Virus record (IMG/VR): IMGVR_UViG_3300010399_000031
Coordinates: 124,001 to 188,000 of that record
DNA length: 64,000 nucleotides
Origin: a virus
Direction: 5' to 3' (one strand)
Below, piece after piece: positions 51,067-57,977 of this stretch; within the stretch, counting starts at the first letter, position 1; each line of letters starts with the position of its first letter. A model generated the notes under the pieces. It saw only the letters and a program-made list of their open reading frames with translations. It was not told the origin of the DNA and searched no databases. The position numbers and the translations under genes are program-made.

Positions 51067-51076
51067 TTAAAAGAAG

Positions 51077-51448
51077 ATGATTCCAAAACTCGTCCTCCTT
51101 GAGCTTCCCGATGACGTGAAGTATCTGGACGACCTTTTGTACACGTTTAAATTTCCAGACTCTTACCTGGAAAAACTCATGTGCAACATTGTCCAGACTT
51201 TGCGTAAGAAGTCGGAAGCTTATATCAACCTTGGTGAGTATGTCGACGACATTCGCCTCAAGGAGGGCGAGCGAGTCGCCAAACACGTCGATAAAATCGG
51301 ACGTGAGATTTACCATCAGTTGTTAGACATCAAAGCGTACTTGCCTAGCGGCGTTACACCCTACGAGTACGCTGGTCGAGAAGAAAACAATTATCTCATC
51401 TTGGAGTTTGATGAGGCGTTCGAAGTAAAAGCAATGGGGTTGCGATGA
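51077..51448 (+). CDS. Family C hypothetical protein 3 (123 aa)
   Basis: Third copy of the acidic family found at 41.4-42.2 kb: opening MIPKLVLLELPDDV, helical middle, and C-terminal NYLILEFDEAF strand. Overlaps the next gene by 4 bases. Function unknown. Confidence 0.66.
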   Translation: MIPKLVLLELPDDVKYLDDLLYTFKFPDSYLEKLMCNIVQTLRKKSEAYINLGEYVDDIRLKEGERVAKHVDKIGREIYHQLLDIKAYLPSGVTPYEYAGREENNYLILEFDEAFEVKAMGLR

Positions 51449-51654
51449 TTATTCTGGGAAGTGATAGCCACAGTTGTGGTGAATTGGAGTGTCCGTTGAC
51501 ATTCTGTAATTGCTCGTGCCACCGTGGTACGGGTATGGTGCATTTCATGCAGTGCTGCTGGATGGAGACGTGCAACAAGTGCGGCAAGACGTTCAATAAC
51601 GTCACGGCTAATTTCGACCGCCTAAGGGGACGAAATGGCGAACAGACAACCTGA
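51445..51654 (+). CDS. Small Cys/His-rich putative zinc-binding protein (69 aa)
   Basis: The chain has nine Cys and several His: CGELECPLTFCNCSCHRGTG, MQCCWMETCNKCGKTF. The last C-x2-C-x2-C-G-K is zinc-ribbon-like. ATGA overlap at the start. Probably binds zinc; partners unknown. Confidence 0.65.
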   Translation: MIILGSDSHSCGELECPLTFCNCSCHRGTGMVHFMQCCWMETCNKCGKTFNNVTANFDRLRGRNGEQTT

Positions 51655-52117
51655 TAAGTACATCATGAAGAAAAAATATCGGATTCAGATCGCCATTTGC
51701 GGGGAAAACCCACAAGCGTTGGGTACACGTGAACACGATCGTAAATTCTTCTTTTTCAAGATCCCGCCAAAGTTAGAGTGGGTTCCTTTTGGTGGCGATC
51801 GGAAAGCTAGAGTGCTTCAATTCGATCGCGATGAAGCAAAATACATTATCGCGCACATCCTGGGTGGTTCACACCGCGAGCGTCAATGGTGGGCCAATGA
51901 ATGGGACTACCTGAAAATGGCTGCGTGCATTCGTCATAGTCCGACGAATGTGGTAACGGAGAAAGTGGCTTATTCCGAACACTTGAAACGACACGTGAAG
52001 CTGATTCACGCGCTTTGGGTGAGCATTGAGCTAGTCGACACGAGTAAAGATGACTTTGTCGTGTACGAGCAGGAGCTTGACTTTTTCACTTCGCAGAACT
52101 TTACGCTGCAAGACTAA
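51635..52117 (+). CDS. Hypothetical protein (160 aa)
   Basis: AAGGGGACGAA precedes the ATG, which lies inside the end of the previous gene. Basic alpha/beta protein with a conserved-looking HRERQWWANEWDYLKM segment. Unrecognised. Confidence 0.67.
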   Translation: MANRQPDKYIMKKKYRIQIAICGENPQALGTREHDRKFFFFKIPPKLEWVPFGGDRKARVLQFDRDEAKYIIAHILGGSHRERQWWANEWDYLKMAACIRHSPTNVVTEKVAYSEHLKRHVKLIHALWVSIELVDTSKDDFVVYEQELDFFTSQNFTLQD

Positions 52118-52145
52118 AAACGTCTTTCAAAAAGGAACAAAAGAA

Positions 52146-52205
52146 ATGAGCATCAAATCAGATCGCTGGATTCGACGCCAATGTATCCCTCCCGATGGTA
52201 CGTGA
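52146..52205 (+). pseudogene. Fossil 5' end of a dCTP deaminase gene (19-codon ORF)
   Basis: The mini-ORF reads MSIKSDRWIRRQCIPPDGT. The first eleven residues match the very conserved start of the beta-proteobacterial/pseudomonad type of dCTP deaminase (MSIKSDKWIRRMA...). After that the homology stops and TGA follows eight codons later. A strong AAAAAGGAAC ribosome site is retained. It appears to be the remnant of a dcd gene replaced by unrelated sequence, or a leader now used for coupling to the next tiny gene. Confidence 0.55.
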
Positions 52206-52303
52206 TGTCTAAGTCGTTTAACTTCAACCCACAGGTAATTGTTCTGATCCTGATGGCGATTGACGTACTTGTTCGTGTCGCTCTGTGGTTCTTTAACCAT
52301 TGA
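52205..52303 (+). CDS. Tiny single-pass membrane protein (32 aa)
   Basis: The ATG overlaps the stop of the preceding mini-ORF (TGATG). Product: a polar head, then the hydrophobic stretch QVIVLILMAIDVLVRVALWF that would span the membrane, with an Asp inside it. Coupled translation with the dcd remnant is likely. Function unknown. Confidence 0.5.
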   Translation: MSKSFNFNPQVIVLILMAIDVLVRVALWFFNH

Positions 52304-52329
52304 TGTTGGTGCGAACTATTGGAGAAGTC

Positions 52330-52632
52330 ATGAGAATCGATTCGGTTATAAAGGAATTGGACGGAGCCAACGAGAATGTGGGTCGTGCATTGGCTCTTAA
52401 TCGAATAGCTTTTTGGTTATGTGCAGTGGTAACACTAATCGTTGTGTTCTTTGCCGCAGGACTCTTCTTCCACTGGGCTGCTTCTATTTGGATACTCGAT
52501 GGACAGCAGTACAAGTTCTGCCTTCAACATGGTTTCACGGATTCAGTAACAGTCAGTCTTGGCGATAAGCAATTTTATTGCACTACTGTTGTTCAGACGG
52601 TTCCGGCTCAAGCACTCGGTTGGAAAAACTAA
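52330..52632 (+). CDS. Membrane protein, one transmembrane helix (100 aa)
   Basis: Start set at MRIDSVI after TTGGAGAAGTC. Transmembrane helix at about 28-52 (AFWLCAVVTLIVVFFAAGLF); the C-terminal 45 residues have two Cys and would lie in the periplasm if oriented N-in. Unrecognised; possibly an envelope or lysis-timing protein, unproven. Confidence 0.66.
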   Translation: MRIDSVIKELDGANENVGRALALNRIAFWLCAVVTLIVVFFAAGLFFHWAASIWILDGQQYKFCLQHGFTDSVTVSLGDKQFYCTTVVQTVPAQALGWKN

Positions 52633-52721
52633 ATTCAACAACAAGATGATTGGGGAGGGATATAATACGAGGTGGATGCTTCATCTCGTATACATTCCAT
52701 GTTTTGATTGGGGGCCTTAAA

Positions 52722-52877
52722 GTGAGTGAGACCGCGAGAGATTTGATTTTGACTCGTTCAGACATGCAACGCATGGTCGATGTTGAGTTGAAGAAACAGT
52801 TGAAAGAAGAGCTGCGTAAGATGGCTCGCAACATCATTGCACCGGGTGTACGCCAGCAATGTAAAGAAGGCTGTTAA
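52722..52877 (+). CDS. Small helical protein, GTG start (51 aa)
   Basis: GTG after GGGGGCC; the longer frame from 52650 lacks a ribosome site. Product begins (M)SETARDLILTRSDM and is a charged helix (KKQLKEELRKMARN). A TATAAT at about 52661 and an imperfect hairpin lie upstream, suggesting its own promoter. Confidence 0.52.
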   Translation: MSETARDLILTRSDMQRMVDVELKKQLKEELRKMARNIIAPGVRQQCKEGC

Positions 52878-52889
52878 GTTTGCCACGGG

Positions 52890-52915
52890 GCCGGGGAGGA
52901 AACTCTCCGGCTTTA
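52890..52915 (+). terminator. Probable intrinsic terminator
   Basis: GCCGGGGAG-GAAA-CTCTCCGGC (one G-T pair) with GNRA loop, then TTTAT. Confidence 0.7.
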
Positions 52916-52980
52916 TGCCCTAGGGTATTGTGTTTTTACTGGTTCGATCGATTTTGTGGATATAGATTGGAGAACAAAAA

Positions 52981-53340
52981 ATGCCTAAGTATTACGTGGT
53001 TGACGCTGATGCGCTACATCATCTCTTGAACGCAATCAGTGGACCTGGACACCACATACGGGAGTTACAAGTTACGCGCAATCTACCGCTTCTACCGGGT
53101 CAGTCGCCTAACCCGATTGATGTGATCGAAAAGCAAGTCAAGATGCAGTATCATCTTCCGACTGAAGAAATCATCAGGGAGATGAAGTTTGAGCCAGATG
53201 ATGCGCAAACGCTCAAATTCACCATCAATGCACGCACACTTTTGCATAATCCCGATGCAGCTGGGTTGGCATTGAAGGAGTTGGAACCACACTACTGTAA
53301 GAACGGTGGTTGGAAGTTACCTGAGAAGAAAGAAAGTTAA
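52981..53340 (+). CDS. Hypothetical conserved-type phage protein (119 aa)
   Basis: The segment LLNAISGPGHHIRELQVTRN followed by NPIDVIEKQ is of a kind I have seen in small uncharacterised phage proteins (G-P-x-H-x-I-R-E-L-Q-x-T-R). Role unknown. GGAGAACAAAAA precedes the ATG. It is directly followed by the GntR-type regulator gene. Confidence 0.68.
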   Translation: MPKYYVVDADALHHLLNAISGPGHHIRELQVTRNLPLLPGQSPNPIDVIEKQVKMQYHLPTEEIIREMKFEPDDAQTLKFTINARTLLHNPDAAGLALKELEPHYCKNGGWKLPEKKES

Positions 53341-53361
53341 ACACACTCAAAGAGGAACCAA

Positions 53362-54060
53362 ATGACGACTTCATCAGTTGAAACTACACTTCAGTCGCTT
53401 ATGGATGCGATTGTCTCCGGGGAATTCGAATACGGCGTGCCGCCGCAAGACGTGTTGGCGTTGCGCTACAATGTCAGTCGGACCGTGCTGCGCGAAGCGA
53501 TTGCCAAGTTGGAAGCCAACAACGTCTTGGACTCGCGCCCCAAGATCGGCACCAAGGTCAAACCGCGTAGCGAGTGGCTCTTGATCAACCAGATCATCTC
53601 GCAAAACTACTTCAAGAACAATTCCAGCAAGCAGCAGTTGGGTGATACGTTGGACTTGTTCTACACGGCGGGGTCTCACGCCGCGTACCTGACGAGCGGG
53701 CGCATCGAATCCGTGCTCGAAATCTTTCCACCATTTGAGTTCGATGTTCAAGGTGTTGCCGAGATGCACCGGTGGATCTTCGAGAAATGCGGTAACGCCA
53801 TCTACGCACAGATGGGTACTCTCATGGAGGAGTTCATCTTGGCAACTGCGGATGCGGCTGGACTGGAGAACCCGAAGTCCACGAATCTGTACTACCACCG
53901 CAACATCTACTCGATACTCGCAGGAGAGAAGCACCCCAAGACCATGGAGTTTTTACGCCAAGCGTATTCGAATCTTTACCACTCGATGTATCAGTGCATT
54001 TTCTCCGAGTCCACTAAACCGGTCTTCCGAGATACACCGAAAGAAGAGAAGGTGTCTTAA
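53362..54060 (+). CDS. GntR-family (FadR/FCD-type) transcriptional regulator (232 aa)
   Basis: An N-terminal GntR winged helix (about 1-72) has ALRYNVSRTVLREAIAKLEA and the wing NNVLDSRPKIGTKV, then a helical effector domain of FCD type with H-x-x-I and conserved helices through residue 215 (AEMHRWIFEKCGNAIYA, YYHRNIYSILAGEKHPKTM). Bacterial members sense organic acids or acyl-CoA and repress metabolic genes. GC content and codons are host-like, suggesting acquisition from a bacterium. In the phage it may rewire host metabolism or regulate phage genes; neither is shown. Confidence 0.9.
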   Translation: MTTSSVETTLQSLMDAIVSGEFEYGVPPQDVLALRYNVSRTVLREAIAKLEANNVLDSRPKIGTKVKPRSEWLLINQIISQNYFKNNSSKQQLGDTLDLFYTAGSHAAYLTSGRIESVLEIFPPFEFDVQGVAEMHRWIFEKCGNAIYAQMGTLMEEFILATADAAGLENPKSTNLYYHRNIYSILAGEKHPKTMEFLRQAYSNLYHSMYQCIFSESTKPVFRDTPKEEKVS

Positions 54061-54074
54061 GCGACAGCATAATC

Positions 54075-54100
54075 CGGGAGGAGAATCTCCTCCCGTGTTT
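54075..54100 (+). terminator. Intrinsic terminator
   Basis: CGGGAGGAG-AAT-CTCCTCCCG, 9 bp, then TGTTT. Confidence 0.78.
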
Positions 54101-54119
54101 AACCATTTAGAGGTGGACA

Positions 54120-54746
54120 ATGAGAATCCCGATCGATAGTGTTTCAAAGAAACCGGTGTGGTGGGCGTGGGGAGATGGCGGTCACAAAGTTGTGAGTGAC
54201 TTCGCGGGTAAGAGGATTGTAGCGGTTCAGCCTAAGGTGCCGGGTCAATTGAATAATCCGCTCCCGCAATGGTCAACAAATATGGAAGAGCTTACAGCGA
54301 TGCCGAAGAATTACTCCGGCTGGGTGTTGAAGCATCATGAGAGAAAACAAACGATCGAGGAGTTCAACCAAGGAATAGCGGTAGTCGAGTACGACTATGC
54401 TTACTTCTTCCTGCGTCGTCTCGAAGATGTAACTGAAAATCGCATCGTTATCAAGCTCAACAACGTACAGCTTTACGAGATGCGCAGCGCCCGTAAGAGT
54501 TTTCTTGAATTGACTGACAAGGAAGACGATGAATTGGTCAAACCGATGCTCACCTCAGAGGTTGCACTTTACGATGAAGATTTGAAATTCATCGGAAGTA
54601 TCAATCCTTTTTATTCTATCAATAGCGGTGGGTTCGATTCGATAGAAATCTTGATCGATACTCGCAGCGCCGAGCAGATTGCAGCAAGCGATGCTGCGTG
54701 GGAGCGTAGTGAGCGCGAGCGGGTAGCGCGCGGTGCGTTGATGTAA
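54120..54746 (+). CDS. Hypothetical protein (208 aa)
   Basis: Unrecognised alpha/beta protein, acidic at the C-terminus with an Arg/Glu-rich last helix. AGAGGTGGACA precedes the ATG. It lies between two terminators and upstream of the TIGR array, and is transcribed separately from it. Confidence 0.7.
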   Translation: MRIPIDSVSKKPVWWAWGDGGHKVVSDFAGKRIVAVQPKVPGQLNNPLPQWSTNMEELTAMPKNYSGWVLKHHERKQTIEEFNQGIAVVEYDYAYFFLRRLEDVTENRIVIKLNNVQLYEMRSARKSFLELTDKEDDELVKPMLTSEVALYDEDLKFIGSINPFYSINSGGFDSIEILIDTRSAEQIAASDAAWERSERERVARGALM

Positions 54747-54764
54747 AACGATTGACAGCATATT

Positions 54765-54796
54765 GGGAGGAAATACTCCTCCCTCTTTTTTTTTTG
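54765..54796 (+). terminator. Intrinsic terminator upstream of the TIGR array
   Basis: GGGAGG / CCTCCC stem with a 7-base loop, followed by TCTTTTTTTTTT. It isolates the array from upstream transcription. Confidence 0.9.
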
Positions 54797-54801
54797 TCTA
54801 T

Positions 54802-54831
54802 TCTAGAAAATTTGAGACATATATAACTTAC
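54802..54831 (+). promoter_or_regulatory. Phage promoter-like motif, copy 3, driving the TIGR array
   Basis: T-C-T-A-G-A-A-A-A-T-T-T-G-A-G followed by ACATATATAACTT; close match to the copies at 20.2 and 42.2 kb. It ends about 15 bases before the first array unit, so transcription would begin at the array itself, on this strand. Confidence 0.65.
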
Positions 54832-54846
54832 TGGATTAGACTAGGT

Positions 54847-55755
54847 ATTTAATCAAACTCCAACAAACACCCAATAAGTATTAGTGTATCAAATTGCCGT
54901 AATCATCCATTGTTGGACAGTGTATCATTGAAAGAATAATCACTCATTAGCCATTAGTGTATCAATCGCATATATTCACCCAGGTGACGTAAGTGTATCA
55001 ATCAGCCCCATTCACCCATTGGAATAAAGTGTATCAATGTCCAATAACCACCCACTGCTTACTAGTGTATCACAGTGAACTAGACACCCAATCGAGAATA
55101 GTGTACCACGTTACGGTATTCACCCAATGGATGCGAGTGTATCAATGCAAGCCATACATCCAAACAAAGAAAGTGCGTCAAGATACCAGAACCACACAGT
55201 ACGAGGTAACGCATCAAACAAGGCAAAACATCCATCGTGAAAGAGTGTATCAGTCGACCCAATCACCCATTGAAGGAAAATGAGACGTATCGGATTAGAC
55301 AACCCGTGATGGCCATCGAATCAAGGACCTCAATTCATCCAGAAAAGGAAAGTGCATCAATGGAACGAAGTCGCCCAAGAGAGTAAAATGTATCAGAAGA
55401 GGTGAATCGCCCGTGGTTATTCAATGTATCAAACGGCCACAGTCACCCAGTATAGCGGAGTGCATCAATAGCAGACATTCACACAAGGTGGGTCAGTGTA
55501 TCATGGAAAGTTAATTACCCATGGCATGAGAGTGTATTAGAGGATCAAAGACATCCAATCCCAAGCAATGTATCATAGTAGGGAATTCACCCAGTTGGAA
55601 CAAATGTATCAAAATGTCGTATTCACCCATTCTTTGAAAATGCACCATCACCCCTTATTCATCCACCAAAAGGAAGTGTATCAAGAAGCACAACTCACCC
55701 ATTGGGTTGTAGTGTATCAACAGCAGCAATTCACCCAATGCGATACAGTGTCGCC
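54847..55755 (+). repeat. TIGR array: 25 degenerate 36-nt units (tandem interspaced guide RNA)
   Basis: Each unit is a conserved edge A-R-TGTATCA (9 nt), a variable 9-nt block, a conserved loop A-N-N-CACCCA (9 nt, often ATTCACCCA) and a second variable 9-nt block. Edges, counted from the R, start at 54848, 54884, 54920, 54957, then every 36 nt from 54993 to 55245, then 55285, 55316, and every 36 nt from 55352 to 55712, with a final partial edge at 55748. 22 of 25 spacings are exactly 36. GTGTATCA is exact in 11 units and CACCCA in 12. The layout and unit length match TIGR arrays, which are processed into 36-nt tigRNAs with two spacers each. The last edge overlaps a GTGTCG/CGACAC hairpin (55748-55766). 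The array fills the 1.07-kb gap between genes. Confidence 0.9.
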
Positions 55756-55812
55756 CACCACGACACACTAAGAAACCATTTTTATTCGAACTAAAGAAAG
55801 GAATAGAGCACC

Positions 55813-57066
55813 ATGAGCCAAGAAACGATTATCCCCACATACAACCCGAACATCTCCGTGATTCGCACGATGGTGCGCTCAGCTTACGACATGCAACTGT
55901 TGCGCATCCAGATGGGCAACCGCGTGACCGCCAGCTTCAAAGTCAAGCTCGGCCTTCGCCAAGACGGCATGAGTGAGAAGGACCTCGAAAAGCAAGAAAA
56001 GGGTCTACTCGATCAGCTACGTGCTTCTTACGCCCGCATCACCGACGGCATCATCGAAGAGCATGGTGAAGACATCAAGGTCAAGAAGTTGCCGACTGAA
56101 AAGAAGTTCGTCGGCGATGAGCTGATTACCCACTACAGCGAATTGTTGCTCGTAGATAACTACCTGGCTACGCTCAGGAATGAAGAGCGACATTTCAAGG
56201 ACATGGAGAAGATCCTAAAGAAGATCCCGGTCTACACCGAGTTCCTCGAAAACGTTCGTGGTATTGGTCCAGCCATGGCGGGCGTGATCATCTCCGAGAT
56301 TGACATCTACAAGGCGCAGTATCCGTCTAGCCTTTGGATGTTGGCAGGGCTCGATGTCGTTCACGTCGGTAAGTACACCGACGATAAAGGGGTCGAGCGC
56401 ACAGTGCGGGGTTGGGAGATCGACCAATGGTACTCCAACGACCAGAACATCGATAAGGAGTTCCTCGCTGAAGGCAAGTACCCGGTTCACTTCGAAGCCC
56501 ATGGTCGTTCGCGTAAAGAGTTTTGTCTCGTGCGACGCACCTACGTCAACAAAGCGGGTGAGCAAAGTGAGCGTGACTCAATCACGTTCAATCCGTTTCT
56601 GAAGACGAAGTTGGTCGGGGTGCTCGGCACGTCTTTCTTGCGTGCTGGTATCGCAACGGTTGATGGTAAGAAGACCGGTGGTGCGGCTCGCTTGGCACTT
56701 GCCAAGGCAGAAGGGTTCGATCCGAAGGATTACGTTGAGATGGACGAAGATCAAGCAGTGATCGTCTACCTACGTGCTAAGGGTCACGAGGTTGTGGTGG
56801 AGCCGAGCCCTTACTCGGTGATTTACAACAACTACAAGAACCGTCTGAACAACGATCCGCGTCACATCGAGAAGAGCGCGCTTCACAAGCACAACATGGC
56901 CATTCGCTACATGGTCAAGCGTTTTCTGGTTGACCTCTATAACCACTGGCGTAAGCTGGAAGGTTTGGTTGTCGCCCCGGAGTATTCGGAAGGGGTACTC
57001 GGCAAAGTACACGGTGAAGCTAAGGAAGCTGGTTGGCAACATCCGCGCTATCGTAGGTCCGCTTAA
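55813..57066 (+). CDS. tasA: TasA: nuclease-less TIGR-associated (Tas) protein with Nop domain (417 aa)
   Basis: Predicted guide-RNA-binding protein of the TIGR-Tas system. Residues 1-145 are helical with coiled-coil character. Residues 145-185 carry the Nop/IS110-C-terminal-like motif FLENVRGIGPAMAGVIISEI (GIGPAMAG at 150-157) followed by LWMLAGLDVV. Residues about 258-345 contain SITFNPFLKTKLVGVL, and a basic helix NMAIRYMVKRF at 361-371 resembles the C-terminal helices of this superfamily. There is no RuvC acidic triad or HNH motif, so it is the TasA class, expected to bind rather than cut DNA unless a partner supplies cleavage. Ribosome site AAAGG about 11 bases upstream. GC and codons suggest good expression. 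An alternative label, degraded IS110 transposase, fits less well because the array is present and the DEDD domain absent. Confidence 0.88.
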   Translation: MSQETIIPTYNPNISVIRTMVRSAYDMQLLRIQMGNRVTASFKVKLGLRQDGMSEKDLEKQEKGLLDQLRASYARITDGIIEEHGEDIKVKKLPTEKKFVGDELITHYSELLLVDNYLATLRNEERHFKDMEKILKKIPVYTEFLENVRGIGPAMAGVIISEIDIYKAQYPSSLWMLAGLDVVHVGKYTDDKGVERTVRGWEIDQWYSNDQNIDKEFLAEGKYPVHFEAHGRSRKEFCLVRRTYVNKAGEQSERDSITFNPFLKTKLVGVLGTSFLRAGIATVDGKKTGGAARLALAKAEGFDPKDYVEMDEDQAVIVYLRAKGHEVVVEPSPYSVIYNNYKNRLNNDPRHIEKSALHKHNMAIRYMVKRFLVDLYNHWRKLEGLVVAPEYSEGVLGKVHGEAKEAGWQHPRYRRSA

Positions 57067-57093
57067 ATCCAGTCATTCAGAGAGGAATTTACC

Positions 57094-57468
57094 ATGAGCA
57101 TCAAAGAACTTCTGGAACCGTTTCAAGTCGACGCTGAACAGCAACCGATTACACCCGAAGTGTTTTTTGCACGAAGCTTTCAAGTCGCATTGAGGGACCT
57201 GAATATCACTTCGGTGAAATGGGACGAACTGATGTCGGCGTATCTGGAGAAACACTTCGCTGCACAAGGGGTGGTGGCAACTCGTGCAGATATTAAATCT
57301 GCACGAGCAAACCTCTCGAAGCAACTGTGCGAACTGAACATGTCGTGGAAAGTCTATCTGAAGGGCATGGAAATGCTCGGCTTCGATATGGTCAATATCC
57401 GACTTGCTGGCGTCAAGCAGGAAGAGGTCCAGACTACCTTGGGATTAGCGGTTAAGCTTCCTCAATAA
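57094..57468 (+). CDS. Hypothetical protein (124 aa), co-oriented with tasA
   Basis: The segment ARANLSKQLCELNMSWKVYLKGMEML matches a recurring phage pattern (R-x-N-L-x-K-x-L...M-S-W-K-x-F/Y-x-K-G-x-x-x-L) in small uncharacterised proteins. AGAGAGGAATT precedes the ATG, 27 bases after tasA, so it may be co-transcribed with the array and Tas gene. A direct role in the system is possible but not shown. A UUCG terminator follows. Confidence 0.7.
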   Translation: MSIKELLEPFQVDAEQQPITPEVFFARSFQVALRDLNITSVKWDELMSAYLEKHFAAQGVVATRADIKSARANLSKQLCELNMSWKVYLKGMEMLGFDMVNIRLAGVKQEEVQTTLGLAVKLPQ

Positions 57469-57490
57469 ACAAAAAGGATGGAATAGAAAC

Positions 57491-57519
57491 GAGAGCTTCG
57501 GCTCTCCCTTTTCTTTTTT
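57491..57519 (+). terminator. UUCG-tetraloop terminator, copy 3
   Basis: GAGAGC-TTCG-GCTCTC, followed by CCTTTTCTTTTTTT. It closes the TIGR-tasA transcription unit. Confidence 0.88.
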
Positions 57520-57582
57520 TCCCGAAATACCAGAAATCGAACCCCTCAACAAGCTACAGTAAGAAAATATAAGGGAAACAAA

Positions 57583-57924
57583 ATGAGTGAGAGAAAGTTG
57601 TTTGGAATCGGTCAACGTGTGACCCACTTCGACGGGGGTCCAGGTACGCATGGTAAAGGTACGATCGTCGCTTATAACGGTGTGAAGCCAGATAGCTATG
57701 CGGCTAAGAATCCCGCTAAGGCAGCTGAATTAGTGGCTGGGTGTTTTACTGACCCGAAACTGAAAGAAGCGATGGCGGGCGCTTTGGTCAACAGCTTCTA
57801 CGATGGTGATCGATATCCCTACGTCGTACAGTGGGATCCGCGTGTCGACGATAGCGACATCGCGCGGAAATACCCGAATGGGTACAAAGACGTCTACGGT
57901 GACGAACTCAAACCCATCGAGTGA
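57583..57924 (+). CDS. Hypothetical protein (113 aa)
   Basis: Unrecognised. The N-terminus GIGQRVTHFDGGPGTHGKGTI and the strand YPYVVQWDP suggest a small SH3-like or KOW-like barrel with an inserted helix (about 33-65). AAGGGAAACAAA precedes the ATG. A convergent terminator separates it from the opposite-strand protease. Confidence 0.68.
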   Translation: MSERKLFGIGQRVTHFDGGPGTHGKGTIVAYNGVKPDSYAAKNPAKAAELVAGCFTDPKLKEAMAGALVNSFYDGDRYPYVVQWDPRVDDSDIARKYPNGYKDVYGDELKPIE

Positions 57925-57950
57925 AAAAATCTTCGATTGACGACATAAGT

Positions 57951-57972
57951 GGGGACTCCGTAAGGAGTCCCC
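57951..57972. terminator. Hairpin between convergent genes
   Basis: Perfect 9-bp stem GGGGACTCC-GTAA-GGAGTCCCC between convergent genes; it could stop transcription from either side. U tracts are weak. Confidence 0.65.
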
Positions 57973-57977
57973 AAACG

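Noticed and set aside
54993-55283. A 96-codon open frame inside the array with a 12-residue V-Y-Q-x-x-x-F-T-H-W rhythm, and a similar 67-codon frame at 55568-55771
   Set aside because: The rhythm is the 36-nt array period read as codons. Stops and length changes (37, 40, 31 nt) break the frame, conservation follows RNA blocks rather than codon positions, and no ribosome site is present.
54847-55755. Classical CRISPR array
   Set aside because: No repeat is identical along 20 or more bases and variable blocks are only 9 nt; no Cas genes nearby. The two-block 36-nt layout and the Tas neighbour fit TIGR instead.
54847-55755. Iteron array or partition site
   Set aside because: Possible from periodicity alone, but iterons do not have two regularly alternating conserved blocks with variable 9-mers, and the adjacent gene is a Nop-domain protein rather than an initiator or ParB.
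55813-57066. Simple IS110-family insertion sequence
   Set aside because: Only the C-terminal-like part is similar; the DEDD catalytic domain is missing, there are no element boundaries, and the array is associated.
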